Source: an uncultured Saprospiraceae bacterium (GTDB taxonomy: Bacteria > Bacteroidota > Bacteroidia > Chitinophagales > Saprospiraceae). Taken from it: a stretch of 14,724 nucleotides of DNA. This document shows positions 1-6,305 of this stretch, in pieces. Position numbers and translations under genes: made by a program. Every line of letters begins with the position of its first letter. Position 1 is the first letter of the stretch. The stretch is from contig CALLAG010000097.1 of NCBI GenBank assembly GCA_938002705.1, positions 1 through 14,724 of the forward strand. The letters run 5' to 3'. The notes beneath the pieces were generated by a model that did not search any database, was not told the DNA's origin, and was given only the letters and a program-made list of their open reading frames with translations.

Positions 1-249
1 TCTACTTCTCAGCTTCCAGATGCCATCCACTTTATCATTGATGATAAGGTACTTATAGAAAGTGATGCCATCATCGCCATATCACAATACCTCAAGTGGC
101 CCTACTCTATTATTCAGTATATCAAGATTATACCTAAGCCATTAAGAGACTTTGCTTATCGAGCTATTGCTAAGCGGAGACGGTCTGTGCAATCGCTGTT
201 CAAGAATAGTTGTGACCTTTATGCTGACTTTGGGGATCGGATGGTGTAG
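1..249 (+). CDS. DCC-family (DUF393) thiol-disulfide oxidoreductase-like protein, C-terminal part
   Basis: The window opens inside this gene: frame 1 is open from the first base to a TAG at 247-249, giving the last 82 residues. The stretch reads like the C-terminal half of the DCC/DUF393 family: an acidic 'D' and 'ESDAII' segment where these proteins carry a conserved Ser/Glu-x-Asp-Ala patch, an aromatic 'LKWPYSII' stretch, then 'KIIPKPLRDFAYR' followed by 'AIAKRR', matching the family's typical 'iiPk-lRD-vY-xIAknR' ending. The DxxCxxC motif that names the family would lie upstream and cannot be seen. The family is annotated as thioredoxin-like but its reaction is poorly defined, so no substrate is claimed. 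An overlapping open frame at 152-397 is out of frame with this domain and is discounted. Confidence 0.8.
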   Translation, partial: STSQLPDAIHFIIDDKVLIESDAIIAISQYLKWPYSIIQYIKIIPKPLRDFAYRAIAKRRRSVQSLFKNSCDLYADFGDRMV

Positions 250-320
250 GGTTCTTCACTTCTTTTTATTCCGTTTCATTAATAGAGATTTCTATGCTTT
301 CAAGATGAAAAAACATTTGC

Positions 321-453
321 TTTTCATCTATAGCTTGCCGAAACCCGTCCGCCTGTCGTGGATCTTCAGTTTCGATATGGTAGAGAATTATTTATAGACT
401 TTAATCTATCAATACTGGAGATCACTCGGCTCGTTACTCGCTCGCGATGAAAA
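321..453. repeat. REP-like palindromic intergenic repeat, copy A
   Basis: This element of about 133 bp aligns over its ends with 2966-3100. Shared blocks are TTTTCATCT, AAACCCG-CCGCCT, GATCTTCAGT, CTGGAGATCAC and CGGCTC-TT-CTCGCTC, ending ATGAAAA; the middle is divergent and AT-rich. The termini are inverted: bases 321-334 match the reverse complement of 440-453 at 11 of 14 positions. The inner GATCTTCAGT block is complementary to the inner CTGGAGATC block, so the element can fold into a long interrupted hairpin. Such elements lie between genes in many Bacteroidota genomes. Their mobility is unknown here, and no transposase is visible. Confidence 0.75.
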
Positions 454-513
454 GAGCAAGCCATAATAATAAAAGAATATGTTCTACCCCATTTTTTTCC
501 AATCGATCATCGG

Positions 514-581
514 GAGATTTCTATTAATTAACTTCTACACAATTCTTTCAATAGATCTTTCACTTCGTTCAAGATGAAAAA
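514..581. repeat. Shortened REP-like fragment (related to 285-313)
   Basis: The block begins GAGATTTCTAT and ends TTCAAGATGAAAAA. Both strings also occur at 285-295 and 299-313, where only a few bases separate them. The terminal AAGATGAAAAA resembles the end of the full REP copies. It is read as a decayed or deleted derivative of the same repeat family. Confidence 0.45.
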
Positions 582-630
582 GGCGTTAAAAAAATACTTG
601 CACTAAAACCTTGAATCTTAACATAAGTTT

Positions 631-660
631 ACTTTACTTTGTAATTCAAAGTACTTTTAA
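631..660 (+). promoter_or_regulatory. Palindromic operator and promoter-like site ahead of the membrane-protein/regulator genes
   Basis: ACTTTG-TAATT-CAAAGT (636-652) is a perfect inverted repeat with 6-bp arms, extended to 7 bp by the flanking T/A. It is embedded in a row of half-sites: ACTTT at 631 and 636, AAAGT at 648, ACTTT at 653. A 25-bp block here (636-660) differs at one base from 1581-1605 ahead of creD. TTACTTTG (634-641) is one mismatch from the Bacteroidota -7 box TAnnTTTG, with a TTG at 611-613 about 20 bp upstream. If used, this promoter would overlap the operator and leave a very short leader before the ATG at 660. The likely ligand is the winged-helix protein encoded at 1274-1564 (inference). 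Confidence 0.7.
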
Positions 661-1277
661 TGGATAAGCAAAAATACATCGACGACATTAAGGATATCAA
701 AGATATCATGGATCGTTCGACAAAGTTTATATCTCTAAGTGGCCTCACTGGCATAGTCACGGGAGCATTAGCTCTTGTAGCTGTCTATTTTGCTTATAAT
801 ATAGTCTACACTGGTCAGAATTATCTCGTAGACAGAATCGCTATTATCTCAACAGATAAGTTACTTCTACTATTTGGTATTGCAGCATTAACTATTATAC
901 TTAGTGTACTATTAGGTTTATTTTTTACATCCAAGAAAGCTCGCCTTCATAATCAAAAATTATGGGATGCTCAAGCCAAAAGGTTCTACTCAAGTCTTGC
1001 TATTCCATTAGGTACTGGAGGTATTCTTTGTACGATTCTATTGGTCAAAGGATATGTCGGATTAGTAGCGCCACTTACATTGATTTTCTACGGATTAGCA
1101 TTAGTTAATGGCAGTCACCTCACATTATCTGAGATTAAAAGCTTAGGCATTATAGAAATCATATTAGGCTTAGTATCTATATACTTTATAGGTTATGGAT
1201 TGGCATTCTGGGCTATAGGATTCGGGGTGATGCATATTATATATGGTGTTTTAATGCATATTAAATACGGATCGTGA
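660..1277 (+). CDS. Six-helix inner membrane protein of the winged-helix/CreD cassette
   Basis: This 205-residue protein has an acidic, charged N-terminus (residues 1-20) and then hydrophobic segments at about 24-47, 68-90, 110-129, 131-150, 163-179 and 181-200, so it should sit in the inner membrane with about six helices. It has no signal peptide or catalytic motif that I recognise. The N-terminal 'IMDRSTKFISLSGLTGI' block resembles a Bacteroidota family of uncharacterised membrane proteins usually found beside a winged-helix regulator, which supports the ATG at 660 even though it nearly touches the operator. The stop overlaps the next gene's GTG by four bases (GTGA), so the two should be co-translated. 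It may be the sensor or anti-regulator for the winged-helix protein, by position only; its biochemical function is unknown. Confidence 0.8.
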   Translation: MDKQKYIDDIKDIKDIMDRSTKFISLSGLTGIVTGALALVAVYFAYNIVYTGQNYLVDRIAIISTDKLLLLFGIAALTIILSVLLGLFFTSKKARLHNQKLWDAQAKRFYSSLAIPLGTGGILCTILLVKGYVGLVAPLTLIFYGLALVNGSHLTLSEIKSLGIIEIILGLVSIYFIGYGLAFWAIGFGVMHIIYGVLMHIKYGS

Positions 1278-1564
1278 AGCATATCCTTGATGATCTTAAT
1301 AAGGCCTTTGAGAATAAGATAAGGCTTGGAATTATGTCCGCCTTGGTAGTCAATGACCAAGTAGATTTTAATACCCTAAAAGATTTGTTAGGTGTCACCG
1401 ATGGCAATCTGGCAAGCCACCTTAAGACATTAGAATCTAAGGAATATATCAAGGTCTATAAAGCATTCGTAGGCAGAAAGCCTAAGACTAATTATAAAGT
1501 AACAGCATCAGGAAAAAAAGCATTCAAAAAACATATAAAAGCTATAGAGCAACTACTTAAATAA
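1274..1564 (+). CDS. Winged-helix transcriptional regulator (HTH_34/ArsR-like)
   Basis: This is a compact 96-residue DNA-binding protein. Residues 13-28 form a first helix (ENKIRLGIMSALV); 'DFNTLKDLLGVTDGNLASHLKTLESKEYI' (about 31-59) is the helix-turn-helix with the recognition helix near 43-55; 'GRKPKTNYKVTASGKKAF' (67-84) is the beta wing. This matches the stand-alone winged-helix family PF13601. There is no ligand domain and no metal-binding cysteine pair. It starts with GTG inside the stop of the membrane-protein gene (GTGA overlap), typical of translational coupling. Its only plausible targets in view are the twin palindromes at 631-660 and 1581-1605, one ahead of its own operon and one ahead of creD. 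Repression at both is an inference from position and from overlap with promoter-like boxes. Confidence 0.88.
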   Translation: MKHILDDLNKAFENKIRLGIMSALVVNDQVDFNTLKDLLGVTDGNLASHLKTLESKEYIKVYKAFVGRKPKTNYKVTASGKKAFKKHIKAIEQLLK

Positions 1565-1580
1565 TTTTTTTTGTAAATAC

Positions 1581-1605
1581 ACTTTGTAAATCAAAGTACT
1601 TTTAA
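1581..1605 (+). promoter_or_regulatory. Palindromic operator ahead of creD
   Basis: ACTTTG-TAAAT-CAAAGT (1581-1597) is followed by ACTTTTAA. The 25-bp block is identical to 636-660 except for one base in the spacer. It contains three ACTTT/AAAGT half-sites, against four in the upstream copy. It lies in the 51-bp gap between the regulator and creD, 11 bp before the ATG. A separate operator here suggests that creD has its own controlled promoter and is not only read through from upstream. Confidence 0.7.
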
Positions 1606-1615
1606 AACTACAAAT

Positions 1616-2959
1616 ATGGAAACTTCAAACTCATTCTTAGAAAAGATCAATAATTGGTTAAAAAATTCTCTATCACTTAAGTTGATCACTATAACATTCT
1701 TGATGCTTATCCTTCTGATACCTGCATCTATGATTAAGTCTATCATAACAGAAAGGCAGTACCTCAGAGAATCTACTATATCAGAAGTCAGTCAAAAATG
1801 GGCCAATAGACAAAACATCAATGGTCCTGTAATGACCATACCACTCACCTACGAAGAGAAGGTCGACAAAGATGAAATACGTGATTACATCAAGTATCTA
1901 CATATTCTTCCTGAAGACCTACAAATAGATGGAACTATAGATCCTACCCGATTAAGAAGAAGTATATATGAAATCGTTGTCTACGAATCTGCCTTATCTC
2001 TCAAGGGAAATTTTAAAATCAATAAATCAATTGATAAAAATAATCTCAAACGAATCAATTACGACCAAGCATTCATCACTATGGGTGTATCTGATCTCAG
2101 AGGTATACAAAATCAAATGAAACTACAATGGAATGATACTGAATTAGAAGTAGAACCCGGCTCTAAAATTCCAGAGATTATAAGATCAGGCGTTACTATC
2201 GCCCTACCCGATCTATCAGATCTTGTTGATTCTACATTTGACTTTGGCCTTGATATAGATCTGCAGGGTAGTCAGAATATATCATTCACACCACTGGGTA
2301 AGACTACAGATATCAATATCTCATCAGAATGGCCAGACCCAAGTTTTAATGGGTCATTCTTACCAGATGAGAGAGATGTCACAGAAGCTGGATTCTCAGC
2401 TCAGTGGAAGGTACTCCAGCTCAACCGTAATTATCCTCAGTCATGGATAGGTAATGATTATAGTAATAATATTAAGTCTTCATCATTTGGTATAGATCTG
2501 ATCCTCCCACTTAATGATTATCTGAAGTCAACAAGAGCAGCTAAGTATGCTGCTATGACGATAGCTCTCACCTTCTTGATATTCTTCGTCATAGAGATTC
2601 TTAATCATCGTAAGATACATCCGTTCCAATATACCTTAGTAGGCTTTGCACTATTACTATTCTATATCTTATTGATATCGATATCAGAACATCTTAATTT
2701 TAATATGGCCTATTTCATATCAAGTATAATAGTGGTCGGTATGATAACTCTATACTCTATGAGTGTATTCAAGAAGAACAAATTAAGCATTCTTTTGATG
2801 GCGATTCTTTCCTCACTTTATGGATTTGTATTTACCACTATGCAATTAACAGAGTATGCTCTTCTGATGGGAAGTATAGGCTTAGCCGTTATACTTGGAC
2901 TGACAATGTACTTCACCAAGAATATCAACTGGTACAAACTAAATGAAGTTAAGAGTTGA
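1616..2959 (+). CDS. creD: Inner membrane protein CreD (cell envelope integrity)
   Basis: At 447 residues this matches the usual CreD length (about 450, PF06123). An N-terminal helix at 22-40 is followed by a large extracytoplasmic domain (about 41-308) with the family signatures 'GPVMTIPLTYE' (70-80), 'LPEDLQIDG' (98-106) and 'RRSIYEIVVYES' (114-125). Five C-terminal helices follow at about 311-329, 338-357, 364-382, 390-408 and 414-432, containing 'FQYTLVGFALLLFYILL', 'SEHLNFNMAY' and 'EYALLMGSIGL', all hallmark CreD strings. In enterobacteria CreD is the output of the CreBC two-component system and affects envelope stability and beta-lactam or colicin tolerance. No CreB or CreC homologue is visible here; a winged-helix protein and matching operators take their place. 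A REP-like element starts seven bases after the stop. Confidence 0.95.
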   Translation: METSNSFLEKINNWLKNSLSLKLITITFLMLILLIPASMIKSIITERQYLRESTISEVSQKWANRQNINGPVMTIPLTYEEKVDKDEIRDYIKYLHILPEDLQIDGTIDPTRLRRSIYEIVVYESALSLKGNFKINKSIDKNNLKRINYDQAFITMGVSDLRGIQNQMKLQWNDTELEVEPGSKIPEIIRSGVTIALPDLSDLVDSTFDFGLDIDLQGSQNISFTPLGKTTDINISSEWPDPSFNGSFLPDERDVTEAGFSAQWKVLQLNRNYPQSWIGNDYSNNIKSSSFGIDLILPLNDYLKSTRAAKYAAMTIALTFLIFFVIEILNHRKIHPFQYTLVGFALLLFYILLISISEHLNFNMAYFISSIIVVGMITLYSMSVFKKNKLSILLMAILSSLYGFVFTTMQLTEYALLMGSIGLAVILGLTMYFTKNINWYKLNEVKS

Positions 2960-2965
2960 TCGTTT

Positions 2966-3100
2966 TTTTCATCTTGAGCCTGTCAAAACCCGCCCGCCTC
3001 AGGAAGAGATCTTCAGTTATGTTAGGGTAAAGTAGCATTAGTAGACGAAGTCCTATCAAAGCTGGAGATCACACGGCTCCTTCCTCGCTCACAATGAAAA
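2966..3100. repeat. REP-like palindromic intergenic repeat, copy B
   Basis: This is the better-preserved of the two full copies (135 bp). Its ends are inverted: 2966-2979 matches the reverse complement of 3087-3100 at 12 of 14 positions. The internal GATCTTCAGT block pairs with the CTGGAGATC block at 3062-3070. The outer blocks align with copy A at 321-453 while the middle differs. It fills the space between the creD stop and the terminator hairpin of the convergent gene, and could itself act as a transcription barrier for creD. Confidence 0.78.
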
Positions 3101-3111
3101 AGGAAAATAAA

Positions 3112-3142
3112 AAATGGCTATCCAAAACATGGATAGCCATTT
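3112..3142 (-). terminator. Rho-independent terminator of the coiled-coil protein gene
   Basis: AAATGGCTATCC (3112-3123) and GGATAGCCATTT (3131-3142) form a perfect 12-bp stem with a 7-base loop. Read on the minus strand, the stem is followed by TTTTATTTTCC, a U-rich tract, as expected for a terminator 35 bp past the stop codon at 3177. The + strand side lacks a comparable T run, so its main direction is minus. Weak bidirectional use for creD transcripts is possible. Confidence 0.82.
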
Positions 3143-3176
3143 CTACAATATCATAAAGTGTTACTTACTGTAACAG

Positions 3177-5000
3177 TTACTCTTCTTCACTTATACCCTT
3201 TACTCTTGCAGCTACTTCTGCAACTGTCTCATCTGGCTTAAGATCTGCTGCAAGGGTTTCCTTAGCCTCTTCTGTAACATCTACAACTTCCGTCTTTACT
3301 TCATCTACAACTTCTTTAGTTACAGCTGTGACATCTGCTTTAACCTCAGCCACTGCCTCTTTACTTGTATCAGCTGCATCAGCCACTTTGTCTTTGGCAT
3401 CAGAAGTCGCTTCTGCAATATCTTCAACTATGTCTTCAGCTTTTTCTTTTAGGTCATCAGCTACATCCATTGCTTTTTTGACAAGAAGACTTCCCGCTGC
3501 AGCAGCTGCAGCCATCATACCTCCTTTCTTGAGTGTATCACTGCTTCCCTTATCGCTATCTTCCATTTTGTCCTTGACGTCTTCTTTTACGTCAGCTACC
3601 TTATCAGAAATATCTTCCTTTATATCTGAGGTCTTTTCTGCTACATCCTCTTTTATGTCTGATAGTGTTTCTTTGACATCTTCGTATTTCTCTTCTATCT
3701 TATCTCCTACGACTTCACTGACAGCTTTGACAGTATCTACAGCGTCTTCTATAGCTTCGCTTGCCATGGCCGCTATTGTCCCGAGCATAGATTCTTTCTT
3801 AGGTGCCTTTGGCTTTTTGGCCTCTTTGATCGCTGATGCTGCAGCTTCTAACTTCTGAGCATCGACACCTTCAGATTTGGCAGCCATTTCTGCAGCTATT
3901 TTTTCTTTGACTTCCTCTTGCTTCTTTTTTATCTCTTGCTTCTCTTTATTCTTTATTTCTCTTTGCTTCTCTTTTTCGGCTTTTTTCTCCAGATCTACTT
4001 TTGTAGCAAGCATTTCTGCAAGCTTCTCTTTTTTAGAATCGATACGGCCTTCTATCATTTTGACTTTGGCTTGTCGTATCTGTGCCTCTAACTGACCATC
4101 CGTCTCCCCAGCTCTCTTATTCTGAAAGTCAATATCTTGTTGATCTCTTTTGATGGATCTTTCCATCTTCTCTATAGCGCCCATCAAGCCCTGATATCTT
4201 CTATCTAATCGGGATACTTGGCTCCCTGTATCTTGGACTTTACCATATTTCTTTTCTTTTACTTTTTTGAAAAGGATATCGATATTCTTCCACAGTTTAT
4301 TTCTATCACCTTTGGTGAATTTTTCGTTTTTAAACTGATTCTGAATATTCTTAAGCTCTTCGAATATTGGCTTTAGACCAAGACCTTTCTCCACTTTTTC
4401 ATTTATAGCATTCAATCGTACTTTGTATTCTTCTAACTTGGCTGATGATTCTTTAGTGAACTCTGCATTGGCTTGAGCTCTGAATTCTTTTAGCTTATTG
4501 AATAATGCATTAGCCTTATCACGAAGTGTGTCTGCCTGTTCTCTGAATAGATTTCTTTCCCTGATCTGATTGTTCAACTTCTCCCAGTAAGCAACGAGTT
4601 CGTTCCAGATACCATTATCATATTCTGTCAGTCTCTCTACTCTATCTTTCATATCCTCTACTTCTGAGTGATACATCTCATATAGCTTAGCTGATAAGAC
4701 GGCGAAATGCCATTCTGTCTTAGCTCTTGTGATGAGATCAGTCCTCTGCACTTTGATATCTTCAGGTAGTAAATCATCAGTCATAGATAGAGGTCGCTCT
4801 ACAAGCTTGTGGCCTTCTGGCATTACAACTTCTTGATTAGATCTCCACTTGTCCATCAGCTGATTATAGAATTCTTCAGTTGCAATCTCTTCGCTAAAGG
4901 TATAGATGTTTACTTTGTTATCTTCAGCTTTAAGTTCTAGTCCGATAAGGATTTTCTTGTCTTCTCCGTCATTACCCCAGAGTACGATTTTCTTCTTCAT
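3177..5000 (-). CDS. Long coiled-coil protein with DUF349-like middle and LEA-like tail
   Basis: I do not recognise a characterised homologue for this 607-residue protein. Residues 1-60 look globular ('KKIVLWGNDGEDKKILIGLEL'). About 90-335 is predicted helical coiled coil, and 205-253 ('LKPIFEELKNIQNQFK', 'GDRNKLWKNIDILFKKVKE') resembles a DUF349 repeat. Residues 336-370 are a highly charged Lys/Glu helix. From about 405 to the end the protein is rich in Ala, Lys, Asp, Glu and Val with recurring DIKEDV/DKVADVKEDV units, like late-embryogenesis-abundant or apolipoprotein-type amphipathic helices. A short hydrophobic Gly/Met/Ala patch at 493-507 interrupts these. There is no signal peptide, so it is probably cytoplasmic or membrane-surface bound. 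A structural or stress-protective role is inference. It is transcribed alone and has its own terminator. Confidence 0.8.
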   Translation of the reverse strand: MKKKIVLWGNDGEDKKILIGLELKAEDNKVNIYTFSEEIATEEFYNQLMDKWRSNQEVVMPEGHKLVERPLSMTDDLLPEDIKVQRTDLITRAKTEWHFAVLSAKLYEMYHSEVEDMKDRVERLTEYDNGIWNELVAYWEKLNNQIRERNLFREQADTLRDKANALFNKLKEFRAQANAEFTKESSAKLEEYKVRLNAINEKVEKGLGLKPIFEELKNIQNQFKNEKFTKGDRNKLWKNIDILFKKVKEKKYGKVQDTGSQVSRLDRRYQGLMGAIEKMERSIKRDQQDIDFQNKRAGETDGQLEAQIRQAKVKMIEGRIDSKKEKLAEMLATKVDLEKKAEKEKQREIKNKEKQEIKKKQEEVKEKIAAEMAAKSEGVDAQKLEAAASAIKEAKKPKAPKKESMLGTIAAMASEAIEDAVDTVKAVSEVVGDKIEEKYEDVKETLSDIKEDVAEKTSDIKEDISDKVADVKEDVKDKMEDSDKGSSDTLKKGGMMAAAAAAGSLLVKKAMDVADDLKEKAEDIVEDIAEATSDAKDKVADAADTSKEAVAEVKADVTAVTKEVVDEVKTEVVDVTEEAKETLAADLKPDETVAEVAARVKGISEEE

Positions 5001-5198
5001 AATTTTAAATTAACTTGTAATAAAATGTTCTTTAACCGTTATAATTAATCACGCAGCTTGGTAATTAATTAACAGTGTCTTAGACATTTCATTTGTGATA
5101 CGTTCTTGTTCGTCGTGTAATATTTATCAAATAATTTCATCTCGATGTACTTAAATATACATCAGTAATAGTGTATTCTAATGTTCAAATATATAATA

Positions 5199-6185
5199 TT
5201 ATCGGGTCAGATGTTGTAATATCTGTACTGCATTAGTTGCAGCGCCTTTGCGTAGATTGTCAGCTACGACCCATATATTAAGACCGTTATCTAAAGATTC
5301 GTCACGTCTTATACGTCCTACAAAGACACCATCTTTCTTTCTCGCATACTTTGGCATCGGATATTCGTTCTCTTTAGGATTATCCTGTACCGTTATGCCA
5401 TTGCTCTCACTCAGCAATGTCTTAACATCATTAATATCAAATGCCTTATCTAATTCTATATTAACAGATTCTGAATGCCCTCCATGTACGGGCACTCTTA
5501 CTGCAGTAGCTGTAATCTTAACATCTGGAGCTTCCATGATCTTTCTAGTCTCATGGACAAGTTTCATCTCTTCCTTAGTATAGTCATTCTCCAAAAATAT
5601 ATCACAATGCGGAATACAGTTCTCAAATATCGGATGCGCATATGCCATCTCTTCTTTGCTTTGGACATCACCATTACGCTCTGAGTCATATTGGCGGACA
5701 GCATTAGCACCAGTACCCGTATAAGATTGATAAGTTGATATGACTAATCTTTTTATACCATAATTCTGATGTATAGGATTTAAGGCTACCACAAGCTGTA
5801 TTGTGCTACAGTTAGGATTAGCGATGATCTTATCCTCTGATGATAATAAGTGACCATTGACTTCTGGTACGACAAGCTTAACATCTGGATCCATTCTCCA
5901 TGCTGATGAGTTATCTATCACAGTGGTGCCTACTTCTCTGAATCGAGGAGCATGCTCTAAGGATGTCGCTCCACCAGCAGAAAACAATGCATAGTCAGGC
6001 TTCATCGCTATAGCATCATCCATAGAGACGACAGGGTAGTTTTTATCATTTACTGTAACCTGCTTACCCACTGATCTTGCGCTTGCCACTGGTATAAATG
6101 TATCAAATAGGATTTTCTGTTCCTGTAGTACCTCGATCATTTCTTGGCCTACTAATCCTGTTGCGCCTACTAAAGCTAATTTCAT
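5199..6185 (-). CDS. asd: Aspartate-semialdehyde dehydrogenase
   Basis: The enzyme reduces L-aspartyl-4-phosphate to aspartate semialdehyde with NADPH, the branch point toward lysine/diaminopimelate, threonine and methionine. The 328 residues match the family length. GATGLVGQ at 7-14 is the dinucleotide-binding loop; NPNCST at 123-128 carries the catalytic cysteine (Cys126); TYQSYTGTG at 151-159 is the substrate loop; RVPVHGGHSES at 230-240 supplies the Arg and the catalytic His237; DNLRKGAA at 309-316 is the C-terminal signature. The TGTG form of the substrate loop differs from the enterobacterial SGAG form and fits Bacteroidota enzymes. The gene lies alone: a head-to-head gap separates it from the secreted-protein gene, and 198 bp separate it from the coiled-coil gene downstream. 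A small AT-rich hairpin at 5144-5163 (6-bp stem) is only a weak terminator candidate. Confidence 0.95.
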   Translation of the reverse strand: MKLALVGATGLVGQEMIEVLQEQKILFDTFIPVASARSVGKQVTVNDKNYPVVSMDDAIAMKPDYALFSAGGATSLEHAPRFREVGTTVIDNSSAWRMDPDVKLVVPEVNGHLLSSEDKIIANPNCSTIQLVVALNPIHQNYGIKRLVISTYQSYTGTGANAVRQYDSERNGDVQSKEEMAYAHPIFENCIPHCDIFLENDYTKEEMKLVHETRKIMEAPDVKITATAVRVPVHGGHSESVNIELDKAFDINDVKTLLSESNGITVQDNPKENEYPMPKYARKKDGVFVGRIRRDESLDNGLNIWVVADNLRKGAATNAVQILQHLTR

Positions 6186-6210
6186 TTTCTACTATTTTTT
6201 TATATCGACA

Positions 6211-6218
6211 CAAAAATA
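6211..6218 (-). promoter_or_regulatory. Promoter -7 box for asd
   Basis: On the minus strand this reads TATTTTTG, an exact match to the Bacteroidota -7 consensus TAnnTTTG. It lies 26 bp before the asd ATG at 6185. No clean -33 TTTG is seen 17-23 bp further upstream, so the call rests on the -7 box and its position. Confidence 0.45.
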
Positions 6219-6251
6219 ACACATCTATAATCTATATTTTAGATAAAATAA

Positions 6252-6282
6252 TTGTTGTAAAGTCACCTATGTGGTACATTTA
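6252..6282 (+). promoter_or_regulatory. Candidate promoter for the secreted lamin-tail protein
   Basis: TTGTTG (6252-6257) lies 17 bp before TACATTTA (6275-6282), which is one mismatch from TAnnTTTG. The start codon at 6306 is 24 bp downstream. The spacing fits the phylum's -33/-7 layout, but the -7 box is imperfect. Confidence 0.35.
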
Positions 6283-6305
6283 ACCTATGTCGACAAATCA
6301 TTACT

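Larger units (their letters stand above)
250..659. other. 410-bp intergenic region filled with palindromic repeat fragments
   Basis: No coding potential was recognised here. The region holds a shortened repeat fragment (285-313), a full REP-like element (321-453), another fragment (514-581) and, at its right end, the operator/promoter of the membrane-protein gene. The two fragments share GAGATTTCTAT and TTCAAGATGAAAAA, so the gap appears to have grown by accumulation or decay of one repeat family. Confidence 0.6.

Noticed and set aside
152..397. 81-residue open frame on the + strand after the DCC fragment
   Set aside because: It overlaps the recognised DCC coding frame out of phase and then runs through REP-like repeat DNA; its composition is not protein-like.
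3328..4095. Two long + strand frames rich in Ser/Ala/Phe opposite the coiled-coil gene
   Set aside because: They are antisense shadows of the repetitive Lys/Glu/Asp/Ala codons on the minus strand, with no domain and no start context.
5186..5193. TATATTTG (minus strand) as a promoter for the coiled-coil gene
   Set aside because: It matches TAnnTTTG but lies about 186 bp before the start in very AT-rich DNA with no -33 partner; such matches are expected by chance.
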